Below are positions 58,401-64,000 of a DNA stretch of 64,000 nucleotides, in pieces. The stretch spans positions 695,118-759,117 of the forward strand of contig FJUW01000025.1 in assembly GCA_900074885.1 (NCBI GenBank), read 5' to 3'. Within the stretch, counting starts at the first letter, position 1, and each line of letters opens with the position of its first letter. Source of the stretch: Rhynchosporium graminicola. Its lineage: Eukaryota; Ascomycota; Leotiomycetes; Helotiales; Ploettnerulaceae. The notes beneath the pieces were generated by a model. It had not been told where the DNA came from and ran no database searches. It worked only from the letters and a program-made list of their open reading frames with translations. The position numbers and the translations under genes were made by a program.

Positions 58401-61400
58401 TAGGGTATAGTATTATACGTATAGATAACTATTATAAAGTAGTAAACTATTATTAATAGTATAGCTATCTACTAATATATTCCGTTTATTAGAGAACGAT
58501 TCTTAATTAAATTAGTATAGCTTCTCGATTAAATTAAAGGAATTACGTATAGGTTCCGGTAGCGTATTAGTCCTTAGCGATATTAAGTATATATAACTAA
58601 CTTAATCGATATAATACTTAGCTAGTTCCGCGTTAATCCTAAGGTCTAGGTAGTCTGAAAGTAGTAAAACCCGAGATCTACTATCCTATTTCTATTATTC
58701 TTATATCCTTAGATCTTATTCCTTATAGCTAAGGATATTAGCTTTAGTATTATCTTTACTAAGCGTATATATAATTTGAAAGTTAAATTCGGAAAGGAAT
58801 TCTATCTATCTAGCTTACTTACTAGTTAGGACCTTAGTAGTTATAAAGTATTCTAAGGATCGATAGTCCGTATATACGCTAGTATAGCGTTATAGAGATA
58901 TAAGTTCCGGTCTCTATTTCCGGAAAGACTTAATAATAGCATATAGCTCCTTATCGTAGATCTCCTAGTTTAGTTTATATCTATTAAGAATATAGGAGTA
59001 GAATCTAATTAGATACTACTAGTTATCTTCATATAATTAGGAGATAACTCTAGCTATTATACTATTAGAAGTATTAGTTTCTAGTTTAGTTTATAATTTA
59101 GGGTCGAAATAGTATAGTTTCTATAAAAATAGTAGCTATTAATATAAATCGTTAAAGGACTTCTTATAATCGTTAGTAAAATTCTATAGTACTATAGGCC
59201 GAGTGAGCACTAAGAGAGGTTTAGCGATAAGGCCGAAATTCCGAATAAATTAATAGTAGAACCTACAGAATCCTAGGAAGGATTTTATAGCTATTACTAT
59301 TTCGGGGTACTTCTAGTCTACTAATAGTACTACTTTCTCAAGATCTGGCTCGATTCCGTTAGTAGTAATAATATATCCGAAGTATTTAGTCCGAGTAATA
59401 TAGAATTCGCTTTTCTTAATATCTACTTGAAGTCTAGTATCTATTAAATATTATAGTACTAATTTAACATGTTTCTTATATTCCTAGAGCGTTTCCGAGT
59501 ATATAAGGATATTATCTAAGTAAGTTATATAGAAATTATCTAGGTAGTCTAGTAGTATATTATTTATATATTACTAGTACGTACTAGGTCTATTATAGAG
59601 CTTAAAAAGTAGTATTTTATATTTATAGGATCTAAAGCAAGTTCGGAAGGTAGTATACTTCTCTGATTCGGGGTCTATATAGATATAGTTAAATACTACT
59701 TAGATATCTAGTTTAGTAAAGATTACTACTATAGATATATAAGTTAAGAGCTTATCGATCCTAGGTATTAAGTAGGAATCCTTTCGAGTGATCGTATTAA
59801 GCTTACGATAGTCGATATAGAAGTATAATCCTCTGTCGGCTTTCTTAATAAATAGTATAGGTAATATAAAGGGACTTTAGCTAGATTCGATAAATCCCTT
59901 ATCTAGGTTTTCTATAAGGTACTCCTTAGTTACTTATAGTTTATCTATAGATTACTAATATAGGAGCGAATAAGTATTAAGTAATAGTTCTTCTAGAATA
60001 ATTTTATAATTATATAAGCGATATAGCAGAAGAATATTAGAATCTCGCTTAGAAAAAGCTTCCTTAAGAGTATAGTACTATTCTAGTAGCTTTTCGGCTA
60101 CGAGTCGTTCGGTATCGGGATCCTTAGGAGAGTCGCTATTTAGATAGTCTTATAAGAGGCGGTCTATCTCGTAGATACTAGTAAAAAATAATTCAGAACT
60201 TTTATATTTTATATTAAAGTAAAAAGCTATAGTACTAATTTAGTAAATTAGAATTAGTTTCTAGATCCTCGGAGGTTAAGAGGAGCACTTATAGTAGGGT
60301 TTCAGTGTAAGTACCTTTCTCGATAAATTCGGAGCAGAAAGAGGTTCGGATTCCTTAGCGATAAGCGGAAATAAGTTAAAGAGTAAGAACGATATGTTAA
60401 TATATCGTATCGCTATCGTTTAGTATAATTAGCGTTAATCTAGCTAGTTTATAGCTAAGTCCTGCGCGTTAGCGTTAATTTAGTGAGATCGATTAATACT
60501 AAGTTTACGAGGTAGTAGAGTTATAATTATCTCCTTATTATATTAGAAAGTAGCTAGATAGCGTTCCGATTATAGTAGCTTATAGTAGAGCGTATCTAGC
60601 TTAACTTAAAATCGTTATATCTATTTAATACTAATAATTATATCTTATTATCCTAAATCGAAGAGAATAAAAGGGTAGTTATAAATACGCCTACTATTAA
60701 TAGAAAGGTATAAATATATAAAATAAGTGATATAAGTTCTAATAGACTATTAGAAACTACGTATTAGAATAGAATAAAGCAATAGCTCGATTTTGATACT
60801 AAGAGCCCCTAATAGTTATCCGGTAAGAGTACGATTAATAAATAGATAATCGTTTACTCCGGTATCGATTAAGCTATTTATAGAGACTCTTAGCCTGTTT
60901 ATACTAACTATAATCGGGTATATGAATTACTTACCTCCTATTAAGGAGTTAAGGTCCAGATTAGAGAGATTATACTTACGTAGACCTAGGAAAGAGTTTT
61001 TACTTAAGCCTTATTATTTTCCTTTAGTATTAGTCTAGATTCGGAGAGTACGTTTTCTACTACTTCCTTAGTTACTTAATCCTCTTCCGGAAATTCGTTA
61101 ATTAATTAAACTTTAGGCGAGTTAGAGTAGTCTAGCTTAATATAACTGAGCTATCTATAACTATAATACCTAGGGGGTTCTCTAGTTGAGGTAGTAGGGC
61201 GTTTTAGCGCGGAGGGAGTACTAGATTATATTAGGGTAGAGGTACGTACGTATAGTACGGGAGTGGTTTATCGAGGAGCTAAGCTTAAGGACTAATAAGA
61301 GGTAGAACTAGTAGTAGTCGTAATAGTAATAGTAAGCTTATAGTGCTATACCTAAGTAGTAGCTTTCTCGGGATAAGTATATTCTAAGTTATAGTAACGC

Positions 61401-62741
61401 TTAGTATTAAAAGAAAGTAAAGATCTAACTATAGAAGCGTAATCCTTATTCTACGTTAGTTTAATAATAAGGGTTAAAGCGCGTAAGGATAGTATAATCT
61501 TATCTTATATATAGAAGAACTACTCTTTCTTTTTAACTTTACCTTAGATAATAGCGCTTTAAAATCGACTACGAAACTCGGCGAAAGTCTCGCGTATATA
61601 GCTAAGTTATTATATTTCTAAGTAGTAGAAAGCGTTATAGTAGTTATCTTCCTCTAAACTAGTAAGAAAGTTCTCCTCTAATAAGGAGATTATTTTATTA
61701 CTAGTTTTAAACTCGTTAGCGAGGTACTAAAGCGTAAGATACTCCTTAGCTAATCTAGTAACTAGCCCCTATATAAGAACGCGCCGGGAGAAGTCCGTAG
61801 GGTAGTAGTCGGCGTTTATAGCTAGCCGGTCTCGTATCGATACTCTCTATTAGAGGAAGGTAGGGTCCGATCTATTATCTAGGAGTAGGATCTTCTTAGT
61901 AAGATAAGACTTCCTAGGGCGTAACTCTATCGATTCGGCGCCGGGAGAGGGAGATAATTTATTAGGAATAGTATCCTCTCTCTTAGTATAATATATCGGA
62001 ATAGAGTTTATTAGGTTATTAAACTCCGCTATACGCGGAGATTATAGTATTAGTTCTAGTAGGAGAGTCGAAGATAAGCGAGGGACCCCTATAAGGAACT
62101 TATCTTATATAGAGATCAGTTTATCTATAGTATCTTCTAAAGAGTTATTCTTTTCCTTTTAATCTACTAATTATTATAAGAAGAAACGGATCAGGTTCGA
62201 GTTACCTGTAGTAGTAGGAGTACTTAATGATTATACTCTTAGTGAATTTCGCTTTTATTTTCCTTTTCCTCTTAGTCGGTACTTCCTTAATAAGGTATTA
62301 ATATTCTCTAAGGTAAGAGACGTTTAGGGTAAGGAAAGGTATAATAGATTAGGTTCGGAGGTAGAGCGGGGGGGATCGCGTCGAGTTCCCTTAGAACTAG
62401 AGAAGTCTCTAGTTTATTAGTTAAGAGCTATAATAATAGCTTAAAAAGGGGTATATCGGGGCTATTTCAGCGGCGATACGTAGAGGTTAAAGTTCTAGGG
62501 TATTTATTATACTTTCTTCAAAATCTGTTTATAATTCCTTTATATTAAGGGGGTTATTAAAGGAGCGTTAGCGAAGACCTCCTCTATTATACTATTTATA
62601 ATAAGCTAAATTAAACCCTGATTCATAGTTATCCGAGAGATCTCTAGTATCTCGGCTATATATAAGTAGTTATCGAATAACTAACTTAGTAGTAAGATAT
62701 TATAGTAAGCTATCTCTAGCTATCTTAATCTTTTTATTTAA

Positions 62742-63009
62742 TATAACGATATAAGACTTAAGGCAGTATATAAGTAAGAATAAATAAGTAAGGAGGCTAA
62801 GAGCGATCTTATATAGTCTACTACGAAGGAAATAAAAAGATAAGGAAGGAAGAAGAAGAGAGATAGAGTATAAGGCACCTTATATATATATGCCGGTACT
62901 AGCCTGATACTATACTGAGTCGGATACTAGTTCTGCCGGGATACCTATGAACTTGGGCCCTGGTATCTATCCTTCTTCTCATATGACATTCAGGTGAGCT
63001 GTCGTCACA
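62742..63009 (-). repeat. 5' LTR of element B
   Basis: On the minus strand it begins TGTGACGACAGCTCACCTGA and ends TATCGTTATA, with a CTATATAAGATCG TATA-like segment. Confidence 0.88.
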
Positions 63010-63014
63010 GTTTA

Positions 63015-64000
63015 TAGCTCTCCGATCGAGATTAAGGACTTATATAAATACTATACTTACTAGCGCTATTAACACGATACTAACAAATAAAACGAACGCC
63101 TTAATTAGTTCTAGGAAGCGTACAAGAAATAGCAAAGCGTAACTAACTCTCCTATTAATATTCGAGCTATTATTAACTCTATCTTTATTATTGAACGACT
63201 ATTACTAGCTCAGAAGCGCATTTCTAGGGAGACTTATAGCTATAAAAATATCTAAAACTCTCCCCTAGAGAGTATTCTATAGGTAACTAACCCTCTATTA
63301 CTACTACTGATTAGTTAGGACCGTTTCTCCGGCGTTTATACTACTTATTATAAATAAAAAAAGCATAAGTATTTATTACCTAAAGAATAAGAATAGAGTA
63401 GTAAAGAGAAGTCTTTATACTCTAGAGAAGCTATTAATATATAGCCGAAGTACGTACGATTCAGCGATATTATTACCTATATCTCGTGTAAATCTCTACT
63501 TTAACTCTAATTAGAAGTCTCTACGTTAAAGACCTATATATAAGATTACGCTTATATAATTTATACTATAGACTAATAGTTACTCGGAATACTATCTCGC
63601 GACTTAATAGAAGCTACTTAAAGTATAAAAATAGCTACTACGATATTTCAGAAGCGATAAAGATTACTTCGTATACTTAGACCTCTTCTAGAGCCTCTTA
63701 CGCTAGAGATTTATACGATTAGCAGCTTAGCTTTCTATCTCTTATATAAATACTAGAAGTCTTTTAATAATAAGATCTTCTCTACTACCTTTCATAAGAT
63801 AGATAAGCTTCTTAACGACCGAATTACAGTTTAGTAATATAATACTACTATCGTATCTTTAACTATCGACCTTATAAAAAGTTATAAAACCGCTTAGTAA
63901 TTTACTATTAGCTTAAGCGAATTAGATTCAGAACTATAGATCTCTTATAAGTATAGCTAGTAAGTATATATCTTTTCTAAGGAAGCTAGCGATATTCTCC
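63015..64000 (+). mobile_element. Old gypsy-like retroelement fragment, continuing past the window
   Basis: AT-rich, stop-laden DNA following the right target duplication of element B; presumed continuation of the element interrupted at 55222. No domain could be named with confidence. The fragment runs off the window end. Confidence 0.35.

Larger units (their letters stand above)
55228..63009 (-). mobile_element. Full-length RIP-mutated Ty3/gypsy retrotransposon (element B)
   Basis: 7782 bp with 268-bp LTRs (55228-55495 and 62742-63009) and a perfect 5-bp target duplication GTTTA (55223-55227 and 63010-63014). Coding strand is minus. Near 61185-61130 a gag zinc knuckle reads Y-S-Y-R-stop-L-S-Y-I-K-L-D-Y, that is, all zinc-ligand positions now Tyr. 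Reverse transcriptase at about 59850-59480 shows KKADRGLYFYIDYRKLN, FTKLDI and the catalytic box as YLDN in place of YxDD. Integrase at about 58150-57750 shows IDFKDF, KLSTSFY, then TDRQTEIMNQY. The order gag-RT-IN is that of Ty3/gypsy. A C11 run at 55499-55509 beside the 3' LTR is the polypurine tract on the coding strand. Stops throughout exclude activity. Confidence 0.9.

Noticed and set aside
1..64000. tRNA, rRNA and CRISPR features
   Set aside because: No convincing tRNA B-box with matching arms, no rRNA segment and no regularly spaced repeat array were seen; CRISPR is not expected in a fungal nuclear genome.

Overview
This is nuclear DNA of a filamentous ascomycete (Pezizomycotina; a leotiomycete is my guess from protein style, not shown). 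Genes carry short introns of about 45-75 nt with GTAAGT-like donors and CTAAC/CTAAT branch sites. Conserved single-copy fungal genes are recognisable: SUP35, BFR2, IND1, SPF30, SAF4, TMA46, OST4, YRA1. Two AT-rich blocks (about 2.68-5.20 kb and 50.8-64 kb) are transposon DNA saturated with TA-type transitions and stop codons, the signature expected of repeat-induced point mutation (RIP). Exon coordinates below were derived by hand from splice signals and frame continuity.

Layout. 1-2.3 kb: no supported gene. 2.3-5.3 kb (minus): a small secreted cysteine-rich protein gene whose first intron is split by a RIP-degraded Mutator-like DNA transposon with perfect TTACTA target duplications. 5.7-6.1 kb: frameshifted C-terminal remnant of a fungal membrane protein. 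6.3-7.3 kb (minus): TLC-domain membrane protein. 8.5-10.9 kb (minus): Yrb30-type Ran-binding protein, divergent from SUP35 (11.5-13.8 kb). 14.3-16.1 kb (minus) BFR2 and 16.3-17.4 kb (plus) IND1 share a 141-bp promoter. 17.7-18.7 kb (minus) SPF30 and 19.0-20.1 kb (plus) SAF4, both splicing factors, share a 322-bp promoter. 20.8-22.5 kb (minus): rhodopsin-domain (Pth11-like) seven-helix protein of eight exons. 22.5-26.8 kb: no recognisable gene. 26.8-27.9 kb (minus): class III sirtuin. 28.6-29.6 kb (minus): glycine-rich hypothetical protein. 30.5-31.2 kb (plus): Ssp120-like EF-hand secretory protein.

34.0-38.4 kb (plus) is a decaying SNF2/RING helicase of the Uls1 (SUMO-targeted translocase) type, with a nonsense codon and several frameshifts. 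39.8-40.7 kb (minus) encodes a copper-fist transcription factor and 44.0-44.7 kb (plus) a Ctr copper transporter. This is a likely regulator/target pair, separated by a 0.8-kb element with inverted termini. Then come TMA46 (minus) and OST4 (plus), divergent, and YRA1/ALY (48.0-49.8 kb, plus), whose RRM is split by an 815-nt intron, far longer than any other intact intron here.

50.8-64 kb is a nested transposon block: a deleted relative of the first Mutator-like element, a 475-bp near-perfect hairpin, and an old gypsy-like element interrupted by two LTR elements with intact target duplications. One is a 1.4-kb non-autonomous element. The other is a 7.8-kb Ty3/gypsy element on the minus strand whose gag zinc knuckle, reverse transcriptase and integrase remain readable but are destroyed by transitions.
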